Assembly: GCA_017311315.1 (NCBI GenBank) | Contig: CM029638.1 | Span: 8,800,368 to 8,864,367 of the forward strand | Length of the DNA stretch: 64,000 nt | Direction of reading: 5' to 3' | Source: Dendrocalamus latiflorus | Taxonomy: Eukaryota; Streptophyta; Magnoliopsida; Poales; Poaceae | Made by a program: the position numbers and the translations under genes | In this document: positions 35,952 to 49,340 of the stretch, one piece after another | Layout of the letters: each line of letters opens with the position of its first letter | How positions within the stretch are numbered: the first letter of the stretch is position 1 | The notes under the pieces: generated by a model | The model's database searches: none | What the model was told of the DNA's origin: nothing | The model's input: only the letters and a program-made list of their open reading frames with translations

Positions 35952-36756
35952 CTCACATTCTTGCTAAGGGCCTGACACTAGAGCATCTCCGACGAGGCTA
36001 TTTTGGATCATCCGCCGATCAAGTCGAAAGAAATCAGACTATGTCGCACGCACATCTCCCTCTTTGGCCAGGACTCATTTCTTCTATCGAATCTCTCCAT
36101 GCAGATCACATCGTCATCCACCGACGCGGCGATGCCTCTAGGGCTTCAGCAATGGTGACGACTCAACCTTTGCCTTCCTAGGTCGTGCTGGACAACATGG
36201 TGCGTGTTGACAAGGAGGGTGTTGGGAAAGAGTCAAGAGTGGGCGATCATCAAGTGCACGGGAAGGAAGGCCTACACTTGCACATGCTAGGACGACAACG
36301 AGTCTGAGGACAAGGACATGGATTTGCTGGTGAGGAGCATGATGCTCCTCGTGCGCCTCACGGATCCCTTGGATCTCTCCACCCTGTACATCCGCCCCAC
36401 TGTCAAGATCCGTGGCATGTTCCGAGGGAATGAGCTACCCCGCCGGGCCCCATCAAGATACATGACGATGACGCCTTGGTCTTCGATGAAGACGCCGAGC
36501 CTGACAGACTCAGCTTGAACACTTGCGTTGAGGCCGTGGACAAGAAGGTCATCGTCTTCACCTTGTCCTCCCTAGATCATTCCGGTTCCTACTATTACCA
36601 CATCGATGACACCACCAACAAATCACTCTCCATGATTCCCAACCTACCCAGGAGCTGCTCACCCTCCCTTACGATGCGATCTCTTCAGGTGCGCCGCGGT
36701 GATGGCGATGGCGGCTACTCCCTAGCCATCAATCATCATGGCAACATTCTCAGAGT

Positions 36757-38970
36757 GATGACAGATCAGAAGTACCGCTCACATAGAGTCGGTAGTTTCG
36801 CTCACTGATCGGACCGTTCATATAGAGCCGATCAGACCGCTCCCATAGAGCCGATCAGACCGCTCACACAGAGCTGGTTAGAAGTTCCAATCATCGACTA
36901 CACTGGTCTCCGATCACATTGTACGGATCGACCACACAGGTCTCCGACAACACTGGTCTCTGACCACATTGTCCAGATCGACCACACAGGTCTCCGACCA
37001 CGCTGGTCTACAACCATATTGGTTTCGACCACCTAAGTCTCAACCATATCGACCACTTAGGTCTCAACCATATCGACCATGTCGATATTCAACCACATTG
37101 GTCTCTGATCACACAGATCTCCGACAACTACGTTGATCTTTGACAACATTGTCTTAATCATACCAGTTCGACCATGTCAATTTTGACCACATAGGTCTCG
37201 ACCACATCGGTTTTGACCACGCTGGTTTTGATTACACAGATCTCGACCACGTCGGTTCCGACCGCGTTGGTTCGACCACACCGGTCTTCGATCACACAGA
37301 TCTCAACCAACCACTATGATTTTTGATCACATAGGTCATCGACCACGTTGGTTATTGATCACATCGGTCTTCCGATCACCAAAAGACGCGGTAGATCCGT
37401 GATTACAACTCCGGTAGTTTCAATAAGCGGAAGTACCACAGACTGCACTGCAGTAGTACTGATTTCCCTGAGAAGTGCAGATACTTTAACAGATTTTGCA
37501 AAACACATTTGCAAACTACAGTATCATGTACACAAGGATTATCCAAGATTTCCAACAAGTTACAAAATACATTTGCACACTTTTAGAATCATAACACAAG
37601 GATTATATATATATGAGTTTCAACCATTTGCAAAATATATTTGTAAAATGTAAGCCTCATACCACAAAGAATGGAAACATGGACTACAAACACTTGCAAA
37701 ACACATTCGCAATGTATAGTCCCATGTTACAAGGGTTCAATGCATGAGTCATAACTATTTACAAAACACATTTGCAAATACAAGCCTCATGCCAAGGAGA
37801 GCTAGAGCAAGTGAGGTCGAGCTATCAACACATGATAAGACTCAAACTACTAGACATGATTTCTCTTAATAGTATAACAACATATACTAACAATTTGGTC
37901 TTTCAACCAAACACCAACACGGTAAAAGTCTAAGAACACATCCTTAGCCCTAGTTAGCAATACCTTTACCTTGAGTCATAGTCTTGACATGCATCAACTC
38001 ATGATGCATCCATTACTTTAGCTCCATCAACACATGATGGTTTTTCACTTGACTTGATGATCAATACATGATCATCTTCTCTTGGACATGTATCAACTTA
38101 TGATGCATCCACCACTTGACTTGATGATCTTCAATGCATGAAGTCATCTCAAGTCTTCCTCATTTGTAGAACCTAACATATTCATCAAACTCATGAAAAA
38201 TGTTAATCCACAAACCAATTGCCATCAATTACCAAACTTCATCATTAACACATAATGGAGGGACTAGATTCTATAATCTTCCCTTTTTGGTAATTCATAA
38301 TAATTTCAACAAATAATGAGATAAAGATTGAATTACGAGTATATAATATGTACACAACACTTGTATACTCTAAGATAAGCTTTCAAGGCAAAGCTTACTT
38401 ATTTGGTTATCATTAATCATCCAACCATTAACACATAATAGAAAAGTTAGATAACAACACAATTGCAAATAACTATATATGAACTACACAAGCTATATGT
38501 ACTCAAAAGATGTGTTTTAAAGTATAGAATGAACTCCCCTAAATGTGTGCATACAAGTATGTGTAATGAAGACATATGCACATATTCATTTTGGACTATT
38601 TGTGGAGTTCAATCTATATTTTGGATCCAAGGAATGTACTAATATATAAGAATGTGATTTTGAATGTATACCTCTTTGATTTCACCTTTTCAACCAAATG
38701 AGACTAAGCAATAATATACTTAAACAAACATATTAGTCTCGTATATAGATTTGTTATTTAATCATATATTCAGATGTGAGGAATGCAACAATATTATAAG
38801 AAAGATATTGAATGCATATCTCCATGATTTCACCTTTCCATATGAGACTAAGTAATATCATAATCAATAAACAAGGTTAGTCTCATAAATACAATTGTCA
38901 TTATTACCAAAATCTCATAATAGTATTGTCATTATCACCAAAACTAACTTAAATGTAGCTTGATCTTTCA
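36757..38970 (-). mobile_element. Inverted LTR-type insertion into the DUF1618 pseudogene
   Basis: Read on the - strand, the element starts TGAAAGATCAAGCTACATTT at 38970, close to TGAAAGATCAAGCTCCATTT at about 7551 on the + strand. The order of motifs then mirrors 7550-8700: GGTTTTGGTGATAATGAC-type word, a region around GTTTGAGTC(T/C)TCATCATGTG, and degenerate arrays built on GACCACACTGGTCTC. The left end near 36757 is inferred from loss of the DUF1618 frame; no clean target duplication was found. No pol sequence is present. Confidence 0.6.
36773..37370. repeat. Degenerate short tandem arrays, about 600 bp
   Basis: First come three or four copies of a 24-28 bp unit with CATAGAGCCGATCAGACCGC (36773-36880), then about 25 imperfect copies of a 16-22 bp unit like GACCACACAGGTCTCCGA up to 37370. 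The same kind of array in the opposite sense lies at 7070-7170 and 8540-8690, so it belongs to the retroelement family. Confidence 0.65.
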
Positions 38971-39179
38971 CCAAGATTGGCATTGAGCCGTGGTGGGTCA
39001 AGCTGCCACACTTACCCTCATAATGTTGGATAGGTGCCGCGTCAACACCGTGTTCTTGTTCAAATGCCAGGCTTTCTGGGCCAACCTTGCACATGATGTA
39101 CTATAGCTGCGAGGATGTGCTATCCAGTGTCTACGACATGAAATTCCACTACGTCTAGCCAGGGGCGAAACTAAGTGAA

Positions 39180-41185
39180 AATGATTGGGGTTCACCATAC
39201 ATATAACAACATATATAATTTTTAACCAATATTATACTAAATAACAATATGTTCGGTAATTTTTAGCATCAATACTTCAACATAACCGATGGCAGTGTGT
39301 GATGATAAAAGAAGTAGTAATCGAAATACTTACCAAAATGAAGAAATCCAATAATAATATTAGTTAGTTGCAGCGAACTGAAGGAGCTAAGGGTGAAATC
39401 ACAAACAAAAGTTGATCGGCATTGGTAAAATACATCATCTGACCTCAATGACCTATAAAGGAGAACATAATTACTTAAAAAATTTTAAGTAAAAAAAGCA
39501 GAATGATCAAATGTAAGTAAAAGTATTATCTTTTAGTATTTACGTTCTTTTAAGTTTACAAAGCGATGAACCATAATATCATTGATAATTTTCTTCAATT
39601 CTTGTTTCTCCACATATTAAATAAGGCTATCATTCATAAAATCATCACCAATTAATTGAAAACGTCAATTGGATATTTGTATGTAATCCAAGAATAATAT
39701 AATAGAAAAATATGTCTAGAGGTTTACTTACTTGACGTTGTGGTTAAATACTATAATTTTACCTCTAATTTGTAATGAGCTCAACCGGTATTCCAAAAAC
39801 TAAAATTGAAACACTAAGTCTTAACCTTATAATTCAAAAAAATCGATCAACAATCATCACATTGAAACCATAACTCACATATTTAGCCCATCGCCTGGCT
39901 GACCGTGTGAGACAAACAAACGTAGAGAGTTACTGCGAGGTGACACACTTAAGGATCGATCAAATGGTCAAGGCCCATGCACGATCTTTGTCACATGCGA
40001 CTTAAGTTTATAAATGTGTTTTGCAAATGGCTTGAGTCCATGTCCCCGATCCTTATGACATGATTCTAAAAGTTGGCGACTGTGTTTTGCAACTTGTTGA
40101 GGATCATGTCTTAGCATTTGTTTTTCATTGCATTGAATTTTGCGAACGTGTTTTGCAAAATGTTGACTCCATGGAAATTTGGCTAAGCTAAAATTTTCTC
40201 CAGCAGTCAGACTACCATGTGTTGGCTGGTCTGACTGGTGGGAGCGATATGACCGCACTCTGGCTGGCGGTCTGACCAGATAGCGTTTGGATTGTTCGAT
40301 TTTGCTTGTTCAGACCAATTGACAAAAACTCCTTTTTTGGCCTTTGTGATAGTGGTTTGATCAATAGGGCAAGCTAGTCTGACCAACCATTAGTTGGTGG
40401 TTAGATCGATATCGGCTAATTTTTTCTAAAAACTAAGTCCAATGGCTAGTTTTCGGTGTGGGATATAAATACCCCATTGTGGCCAATTAGGTATAGTTCC
40501 TGGTGCCTTATTCTTTATTCTTGAGCTAAGAGTAGGCTCTCTCACCGCTTATATACATGTGTTGCACTTAGTGAGTTTGGAGAGGCAAATTCTTGTGCAT
40601 GTGTTGCACTTGTTGATGGATTTAGTATCCATTGAGCTTTGGTACTTGAGCGTCTCTGACTTGTTACTCTTGGTGTTTACTAACACCTAGACAGTTGGAG
40701 TTTTGTCGGCGATTTTCTCAAAGGTGCTTGTGAGAAGGCCTAGGCGGTTGTGAGTGGCTTGGTGCTCACTATCTCCGGAGTAGAGGAAGAGTAACCCTAA
40801 TAGATTTGAGGTGTTGGCTTAATTCATGGAGTGGGTTTAATCCATTTGGGCTTACCACGATGTGGATTAGGGGAGATTGAAAGTCTCCGAACTTCACGGT
40901 AAAAAGAGACCATGTCATCTTGTGTTGGTTTGCTTCCTGTGCTTTACTTTGTGCAATTTATATTCCTAGAATTAAATTGATTGCTTGTCACCCTAGAATT
41001 GTAAACCTTTTCTTAGATATAGAGTGTTGGTGCACTTAGTTGAGACTAGTAGATTTATGTTTTAATTGTGCAAAACCATATTGATTTACACTTCCATATA
41101 TAAAACCAATTTTTGCCAAAGAGAATTTAAAACCACCTATTCACCACCTCTAGTCGGCCTCCTTGACCTTTCAACCGCACAGTGG
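39180..41185 (+). mobile_element. LTR-like fragment with promoter-proximal repeats
   Basis: From about 39990 the words TTTTGCAA(A/C)TGG, TGTTTTGCAAC and TGTTTTGCAAAATG recur at 40-80 bp spacing. GTCTGACTGGT and GGTCTGACCAGA form inverted words at 40230-40290. 40430-41165 resembles 7180-7560 (TGTTGCAC repeats, GTGAGAAGGCCTAGGCGGTTG). The stretch ends at 41160 with CACCACCTCTAGTCGGCCTC followed by CTTGACC, which resembles an LTR 3' end. Boundaries are not exact. Confidence 0.45.
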
Positions 41186-42546
41186 TGGTGCTACTGTGGG
41201 AGATGGTGGTGGCTACATAGGACAATGTGGCCGCCCTTGTAAGCGGAGATGGAGGAGGATCACCTAGTTGTGGTGAGCGAATCCATCAAGGCCATGCACT
41301 GTTGTTGCGTTGATGACATGAGATGGCTGAGGTCTAGATGGAGCTTCACTAGTTTCACCGATTAGTGTAGTTATAATTGCTGGTTGTTCCGTGTGACCAC
41401 TACTTCATTAATTTTGGCATGCAATGTTCTTCATCATAGATATGTCAGGGACTCAGGGACAGGGTACATTTCTTCTAAAAAAACAAAGATATGTCAAGGT
41501 ACATTGTGTATAGTATACACCCATTGGAAAATTGAGGTTCAGGTATGTAATTTATGTCTCACTTGTATTAATTGGTTACTACCGTCTTTTAATAATATTT
41601 TTGGGTTGTTCATTGTGACCAATAATAATTTTCATGTGCTTCCACTTCTCTAGCAATGGCTCGGGCTTACTGTTACCATCCAACTCAGCACTGCACTTTG
41701 TTGTACCGAATGCCACCACTTCTTTCTCTATAAATTTAGAATTTTTACGTTGCCATTGACATCTCCAGCCATGCCCATGTTTTTCATTGGTGCCAAAGGC
41801 AACAACAATAGCGGAAGAAGGCACATAGAAAGGAATTGGTGAGGAATTCGGTGGATAGGGTTTAGTTGGCCATCGAGAAGAGTTGTTATATGGGAGAGGG
41901 GAGAGCTATTGGATATAGATCCAATGGTTCAAAAATCTGATCAGTTCTTTTGAAAAAGTTTAATACTATATAGACAATTCTTTATTTGCATATACCTTTA
42001 AAACTTCTTTAAGATGGGGGCATGTAATGTGAAAACTAGCTAAGAGTTGAAAACTCATAAAAACGAAGAACAAAAGTTTTAAATTTTCTTTAAAAATTAC
42101 CAAATGTAGAAAATATTAGAAAATAATTTTGATAGTCAGTTAACTAATATTCGAAGTTTAGGTATAAATAAAAACTCATATTTATGTTATTCACCAATAT
42201 TATTCTTCTTATTTAACGTGCATTGTGCATACTGGTTTACTTGCAATATAACTTGTCATCTAGATCAAGACATGCTACAGATGTGTTTGTTTTACAATGA
42301 CGTGGTAATGCCAAACTTAATTTTTTTTGTTGCAATTTTCGTATTGGCCCAAGTCATACAATTTTTTGAGTCACATTTCTATACTACGAAAAATGCTTGA
42401 ATTGTAAGATGATAGGATTGATATTGGATCAGTAAATTTCTTTTGATTATATATTATAATAGATACAGTTTCTATATTTGGACAGGATTATATGTTTGGT
42501 GTAATATATATTGGAAAAACGTGCATTGCATGTGCACGATTACTAG
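41186..42546. mobile_element. Helitron 3' end and AT-rich DNA; left limit unknown
   Basis: At 42521-42546 the sequence GTGCATTGCATGTGCACG can fold as a hairpin (GTGCA...TGCAC) and is followed after a few bases by ACTAG, then T. This matches Helitron 3' termini of rice. The 5' TC end could not be placed, so the region before the hairpin is given as an upper limit only. No Rep/helicase is seen. Confidence 0.4.
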
Positions 42547-44753
42547 TGGATACAAATGATTTTGATTAGCATGTAATTGTTTATAAATTGTGTTTTTATA
42601 TCATGATATTTTAGATGATGTCATCCACGGTCAGGATTAATAGAAAGTGAACTTTTATTAAATTAATTTTTGTGATAAAAAATTAAAGATTGAAACAATG
42701 GTATGATATTATACTTAGTATCAAAATTTTGATGCACCCCCCAGAATCCTAGAAGCTATGGAAACAATGAGTTTAGTTTTGTAATAAAGGTTGAACCATT
42801 GTTCGTCAGTCCAAAGTTTATTATATAGAATTTTAACGGTGTTGTCTGGAAAGTAAACTAATCACCAAGTGCATAAGAAGCAAAAGTATCTTAAAAAAAA
42901 TTAACCACTTAATTTGCTTTACAAGATGTTGCATGTTGTTACCCACATTTTGAGAAGATATCAGATACAGAGAAAAAACAAAATGTTGCAAAAGAGGTAA
43001 TTTTGAGATACTATTTGAATTAAGTAACCAGACAACATTTTATTTCAGATAATGATGTATATAATAAAAAAATCTATCTGTCTGTAACCAAAAGTATGTG
43101 TTGGCAAAACTTGTATACATCATGCATTATTCAATTCGTGTCAAAGGAACACAAGTACTGCAAGAACTCTCTAAGTAAAGCATGCACGAAAAACATTTTT
43201 GACCCATGCATTACATGTCACAAAGAACTACTACACGGTTTTAACAAATGTTATGCCAAATTTATTAGAACTACTACATGTTTTACCAAATGTTATGCCA
43301 ACTATATTAACCTCATATAAATATCACTTTATAACATTGCCCTCCGTAATTGGAGAACAACTTCCAATATTTAATTTGCTTAAGAAATTTCTGAAAATAG
43401 TGATCTCTTAATGCCAATTATTACTGTGTTCAAGAACAAAAGATGACATGTACTCAACAAATCAACCAAAAGTATTAAATGAGCATTATAGTAGTTGTTG
43501 TTAGGGGTTATTATAGTAGGTAGGGAAACTTCAGTGTTGTTTAACGAGGGAGGAAGCTGCTAGGTTAAAGTCAAAACTTCTGAGGTGTTAATTTTAGTGG
43601 GAGCACGTAGCTGTGATGCATCAGACCAGCACTGATGTGTGGGCCCACATGAGCAGAGACTTCGGGTCAGAGAGATGCTGCTCCTCGTACCGTGTATCTT
43701 TATAAGAGGGATGAAAAGGATAGCCAGGACAATCCTTTACACCAAAGTTAAAAAAACAAAAGCACTCGATCTTAATCAAGGGCAACCTCATACACGGTAT
43801 TTTCTACATGTAAACTCTTTTTCGATTTTCATATTTTTATGCCTCATCATTCCATATGCTCTTGAAAAAATAAAGACATAAATTTAACTTTATAAATTAC
43901 AATTTTACTAGGAAGTTCTATTATACACCCATTGCAACACACATTTCTTCATACCGCCCGATTTTACATCCAATAGATACAAAATATAGCTGAAAATAAC
44001 ACTTACACATGATATTTATAAAAAGGTCTTCATTCTAGAATCCCCTTGGAACAATGGGAGTAGATTACCTTTAATTGTTGCACTTACATGGACAAGGCTA
44101 GGATGGAAATATAGTAAGAAAAATAGAGTAACTCTCTACACTTTGCACATTTCTTGCTATCTAACATAAAAATATCACACACATGCCATACATAAAAAAA
44201 TATTCAAATTCCCAATTGCATGGTAACCATTTCTAGCCAATTCTAATGAAGAATTAAGACCTAGCTTATCTTTTCTACTAATTTTGCACTACAAAACAAG
44301 AAATAAAATCTAACAGTAGGGGAAAAAGAAGTGGCATAGTTCTTTAAAAATGTTCCACAAGATTGGACAAATGCAACAAGTTAGTTTTCTAAGAATAACC
44401 TAGAAACAAAATATTGGCATGATATGAAATATTTAAATATAACATAAGTATGTGGGCACATAAGCAATTTTGTAGAATTAGTATGGTTTAACTCTTCTAG
44501 AGATATCATGATATGTGAAGATATTTCTTTTTCTATGTAGAGCTAGGATCTTTCCAAATGACAAAAATCTCATGTTATGTGCATATATTTTTCTATGTTT
44601 CCAAATGACAAGAATCTAGTGGTTGGTTTGGTCTAAATATGGGAGCCCATGAAGAAATGAATACTCCATATGTATAGAAATGTAAATCGAGAGGGAATTT
44701 GCATCATTATTACCATTTCTTGGCATTATAATTTTGTCTTTTTTTATTATGAA
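42547..44753. other. AT-rich intergenic, no gene
   Basis: Open frames are short and rich in low-complexity residues. A word pair at about 43226-43310 (ACAAATGTTATGCCAAAT and ACCAAATGTTATGCCAAC) forms a 45 bp direct duplication. Nothing else recognised. Confidence 0.4.
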
Positions 44754-45107
44754 TGTTGGGGGAGTGGCTCCCACCTTAGCCCAATCAACCTACCGTGCGT
44801 AAGCCCAAGTATATATGTAACTAAAAGGAAGGCCCACGTAGACCATGCCAAGAAAATAACATATTTGCCCCTACTAATAAAGACTCCAAGGGGGGGTATT
44901 TGTGTAAACATATTCATCCATGACTATAAATATAGCCCATAAGGTACCATGGGATGGAGGAGAAGATTGTGTATGAAAATACTGAGTTAAGATTGAGTGC
45001 AATGCATCCACTCCACACTACTCCCCTTTCCTAAGTTCTAGGCTCCAGGTGCCTTGCTTAGGCTTCCCGAAACTCTGGTATCTACTGTTTGGCGCGTAAC
45101 CACAACA
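44754..45107 (+). mobile_element. Copia-type solo LTR, 354 bp
   Basis: Starts TGTTGGGGGAGTGG and ends GTAACCACAACA (5'-TGTTG and CAACA-3' inverted ends). Flanks are ATGAA (44749-44753) and GTGAA (45108-45112), a 5 bp target duplication with one change. Inside, ACTATAAATATAGCCC near 44921 is a likely TATA box. No internal region follows, so this is a solo LTR. Confidence 0.78.
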
Positions 45108-45112
45108 GTGAA

Positions 45113-46949
45113 TATTCAATCTAATAATTTGAAAATGATTTTGACATGTTTATATTACCAAGTTAAAAAAAATACATAATGAAACCTTTAAACCTATATA
45201 TTTACAACCAATCAGTTTAACGGCTGATATCTTTTTAAGAGATTTTTTTGTGCTTAACTGGTGTTGGATAGATAGGTCGACTATGACAAGGACACATTGC
45301 ATTGGAGAATTTATTATTACCCACTCTTGAACTTTAACGACACCTAGCTTTACAATAAATAATTCTTTTGGGCGTAGCAATTTAACAACTCATATATTTA
45401 TAACCAATTAGTTTAAGGACTAACTTATGAGTATTCATAGGAGTAGCAATGTCATAGTTCAATGATGAAAGGATCTTGGTAAATTATTATTCAATTATAG
45501 GGTGCAAATAAAATTGAAAAATATAGTACTGTTGTTAGAGCACATTCAGTCTAAGAAGTCTAATGATCCTTTGTGGAACAAGTGGTTTCAAAATTTAATT
45601 ATGAAAGGATACTCGGTGAATTATTATTTAATTATAGGGTGCAGATAAAATTGACAAATACAAATCCAGGGTTGTTGTTAGCGCACATTTAGTTTGGGAA
45701 ATCTAATAATCATTTGTGAAAAAACAGGTTTCAAAAGGTACATATGCCACCTACTCTTAGGCCAAGCCAGGAAGGCTAGGTATAAGATTATTTTGGGAGG
45801 ATCTGATTGAGAAACTGGTAGACTATTGACCTTATAAGACTCATTATGTTGTAAAGTGTTATGATGCAAGGTTTGGTATTCATCATATATATTATCTACC
45901 ATCATATAAGATTATTGTGATAAATAACGACGAGGTAGATTTCACTATAATGGCTAGAAGTGTAATTGACTTGCTTTTAAAATAATTATTAAGGATCACT
46001 TTATGTGGATTGTGATGTGGGTGGAAAGAGATATTATCTCATATATGTGGAAATTTTAATGTACTTCGTTGAAAATCTTGGATGTGATGTTAGCTATTGG
46101 TGATGGCAAATGTCACTTCTTTTTAATCATGTCAGTTTTATAACTTCCTCACAAAGAAAATTAATCATTAACTCATTGTTGATCTACCACCGGTACCTCC
46201 CTCTATATGCATGGTCTATTTACATCAAAGCTTTGGCCACTGTTTTCATTGGATTGAGCTGCAAATAATGTGTCAGCCATGTGAGGTAAGCTATGCTATA
46301 AGGCATGGAATCCGAAATCAAGGACAAAGGAGTAGGCTAAGATCTACGTTGATTGTGATCTCGTCTCTCTACTGGATTTCTCTAGGTTCATGTTCGTCTA
46401 TGTAACCAGGTATTTAATCCCATGTGTTATTGTGAATTAGGTATAGTTCTATCTTTTGCCTCTGGATAATATATTTAGAATTTAGATTGTTATTGTAGCT
46501 CTTGCATGATCTTAAGACTGCTTATATATAATGTATATTGGATACAATGCCTATTTGCTATCTAATTTTTCTTTTTCGTGAGAGCTTTCTTCTTAGGTTG
46601 CAAAGAGACATGTGGAAGTGGCAATCTTTAGCGTCCTTTCGACAGTGTTTCTGCTACACCTATAGGAAAGTTGATGGGTGCCCAAAGAAAAAAAGAAACC
46701 AAGCTAAAGATATTGCAAAATCTAGCAGTAGGTACTTCTTCATTCAAGCTAGCAGCAGGTACTTCTTCATGATATGCCCTAGCATATAGGATTGATTAAC
46801 ATGTTTTTTATATTAAACATCTTATTTATGTTGTTCCATGCACACTTTGTTAGCCACTTTTGCTTAAAACTCATAGTATTATATAATTAATTATAAAAAT
46901 AATGTTTTATTACTTTATTACTTATTTCTATCTAGAATTGCCATGTTCA
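45113..46949. other. AT-rich intergenic with a local tandem duplication
   Basis: Between 45464 and 45740 a unit of about 137 bp beginning ATGAAAGGAT occurs twice (45464 and 45601); shared words are ATTATAGGGTGCA(A/G)ATAAAA and TGTTGTTAG(A/C)GCACATT. The copies differ at roughly one base in six to eight. No gene could be read on either strand. Confidence 0.5.
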
Positions 46950-47221
46950 CTGTTCCTCCATCCAACTAGGGAGTAGGGACCCAAGGCATGAGAGAGTGGG
47001 ACAGTGGCAACTTACCCTTGGCCTTGTTGATGCTCAGTTGCTCACTAGCCCAATTCCCTCTTACGAGGAGGATCTAACCCTATCGTTTTTTTTGAAATAA
47101 TTATCCAATTGGCCATTGGTCATTTGATGATATCTTCCTTCTACAAAACAATTACTACAATACACAATTGACCATTTTACATTGTAAAAGAATCGATTTG
47201 TTGTGCCTCTCTCTGGCCCAT
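46950..47221. repeat. Second copy of a cyclin-intron segment
   Basis: It matches 33538-33825 in the same orientation (see that entry). No exon sequence of the cyclin is included, and no splice sites are implied. It could be a fragment duplicated by an unidentified element or an independent copy of a repeat that also sits in the intron. Confidence 0.72.
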
Positions 47222-47529
47222 AACTCACAGAGCACTAGTACAAAATCAACCAAGAATGCCTAAGGGTGATAAAAAGAAAATAAAAAAGGAACATTGAAGT
47301 ATATAATCAATATCTGTAGAGATGTAGCGAACCAAATCAAGCAGTTTACAAAGGAGATAGCAGGACATGTCATAATCTGGTACATATAAGGATGATATAC
47401 AAGTACAGGCAATAAAGAAGAAAGTGTGAAGAAACTTAGAAAAGACAAGTACCGACATAATCATTGGTTAACAAGTACTACACAAAGCTCACCTAGAATG
47501 AAGAACAAGAATTAAGGAAAGAAATAAAA

Positions 47530-47611
47530 AACTGTGACAAGTTTTGTTTTTCTAAACCATTCCCTGACCTAGGTGAATCTCGGGGACGATATCCTTTTTA
47601 AGGGGGTAGGT
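47530..47611 (+). mobile_element. 3' end of a Ty3/gypsy internal region
   Basis: GGTGAATCTCGGGGACGATA is followed by TTTTTAAGGGGGTAGG, the usual GGGGACGA word and polypurine tract of gypsy elements, immediately before an LTR-like TGAAACAACCC at 47612. Upstream coding sequence is not legible. Confidence 0.6.
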
Positions 47612-49340
47612 TGAAACAACCCAGAATTCAAAATAAAGTTGAATTTCTTTGAACTTCGGTTTCCATCAAATCTTAACCCAATTTGGCACTTACCCCAACC
47701 ATTTACACTTCCCTTTCTTGATCATGTCACCTTCTATGGTCAAATTCACAAACCACCAAGCCGTAAGCACTGTTCATCGTCTGGCAAAAATCTTGCACAC
47801 CATTTGCTGTCGCAATCTTCACCACTGTTCACACCGCTCGGTCAACACCACAACACTTGATTCAACCTTCGTACACCTCGCCTGCAGAGCCCTGACATCC
47901 TTTGAATGATCCCGACCGGCGCTGGACAGGACAAGCCGAAGCCCTAGCCGTAGCCTTTTCACCCGTCTCATAGCTGACCTGACACCCTACCACCTTGACC
48001 GCCGCAATACACCTCTTGAGAAGACGTTGAACCTGAGGTATCACCTTAGCTCATCGACCTCCCATGACAGCCACTGAGACTCCTCGAACACTCCCGCGCT
48101 CTCCCTGTCCTGGCCACGCGTCGCCTCCCAAACGGCACTTTCCTTGTGCCGAACCACCTCGGAGTGACTATATAAACCCATGATCCCTCTTCTACTCTGC
48201 ATTGGCGTAAATAGCCCTTCCCAAGTCTCTGTCTCCCCTAGTGCTGGCTGAATCCACCACCACCCCTCTTTACCGTTGGAATTCCTTCGGTAAAGCCCCA
48301 AACTCCAATTCTTGCCATGCCTTTGTTGTCCTTCACTTCCATTAATTGCGATCTTGTAACCCTACAAACCTCACCCTGAGCTCATTCTAGCTTGCCAAGC
48401 CCCCTATAGCCCGTTGGCCACCTACTTCCCCGCTGGCTGAGACCACCTCGCCGTGGGCAAGCTACCACGAACCTCCACAGCTCGAACCAACCCTACCACT
48501 AGCCTCCCCACACCCCAAGTATACTCGAACACCCATGCAACCCATCGGAGATCACTGGAGTCGCCTTGGCGTCATGGTCATGTCCTGAGAACTCCCTACT
48601 GCCGCCGACCACCTACAATGTTCCCCGAGGCCCACCAAACCTTAAAATGGATTCCTCTTGATCCCCTGAACCCGTCCATACCCTTCGCACCCTTTGAGAA
48701 CCACCACAACCGTCGAAATTGGCCTCAACTGAAAGCCCTGTTTTGGTTGCTACAGTGTCCGACAGAGGAAGAGGATGCACTATTTACTAGGCTTTGGGCC
48801 GCACAGTGAAAGCCCAGCACTGCAAAACCGGCCGGGCTAAGCCTATACCCTATTTACTACTATTCACTAGGATCCGCACTAGCAAAACTGACCCATTAGC
48901 AAATAGTAAAACCTAACACTACAACAACTCAACTTACCATGAACAGTACCAAATTGCGATGAATAGTGCACAACTATTACTATTCATCTAAAAACAGATT
49001 TATAGTCATTTTGACCCCCATAAGGCCCATTTTCAACTCTGTTTAGCCTGAATATACTACGATAAAACCCTAGCCATCTCACATGTCATTTTAAACCCAT
49101 GTCCAATACTGTTGCGACTGTTCCGATTCACCGAAAACCCAATAATACATATATACCCATTTCGACCGTCTCGGGCCTATCTAGCCCAATTCTAACTCCA
49201 TTCAGTCAAACCACACACCACCTAAGCCCTCACCACCAAAAACTATTTTCTTTATACCTTTTTGTTTATTTTATTGTATTTTGTTCGTAGTTTGCATTTT
49301 GCAAAGTAGAAACTTATTTCCATTCATTTTCCATGCTACT
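47612..49340 (+). mobile_element. Ty3/gypsy 3' LTR, approximate
   Basis: The LTR begins TGAAACAACCCAGAATTC after the polypurine tract. Its C-rich, A-rich sequence contains many short open frames on both strands that I treat as non-coding. The end is placed around 49340, where TTTGCATTTTGCAAAGTAG passes into unrelated sequence; no matching 5' LTR lies in the window and no target duplication could be paired. Confidence 0.5.

Larger units (their letters stand above)
36090..39165 (+). pseudogene. DUF1618-like pseudogene, split by a retroelement
   Basis: The 5' part (about 36090-36757) contains frames with LVRLTDPLDLSTLYIRP and, after a frame change, VVFTLSS-type sequence: VEAVDKKVIVFTLSSLD, then YYYHIDDTTNKSLSMIPNLP and VRRGDGDGGYSLAINHHG. 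These strings follow the order of the grass-specific DUF1618 family (a hydrophobic DKKV-strand, a Y-x-Y-D phrase before a SL-x-MIP-x-LP motif, then a RRGDG-YSLA motif), as I remember that family. The 3' part (about 38975-39165) gives FWANLAHDVL and, one frame on, YSCEDVLSSVYDMKFHYV, again in DUF1618 order. Several stops and frame changes break both parts, and about 2.2 kb of inverted LTR sequence lies between them. The function of the family is unknown. Confidence 0.55.
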
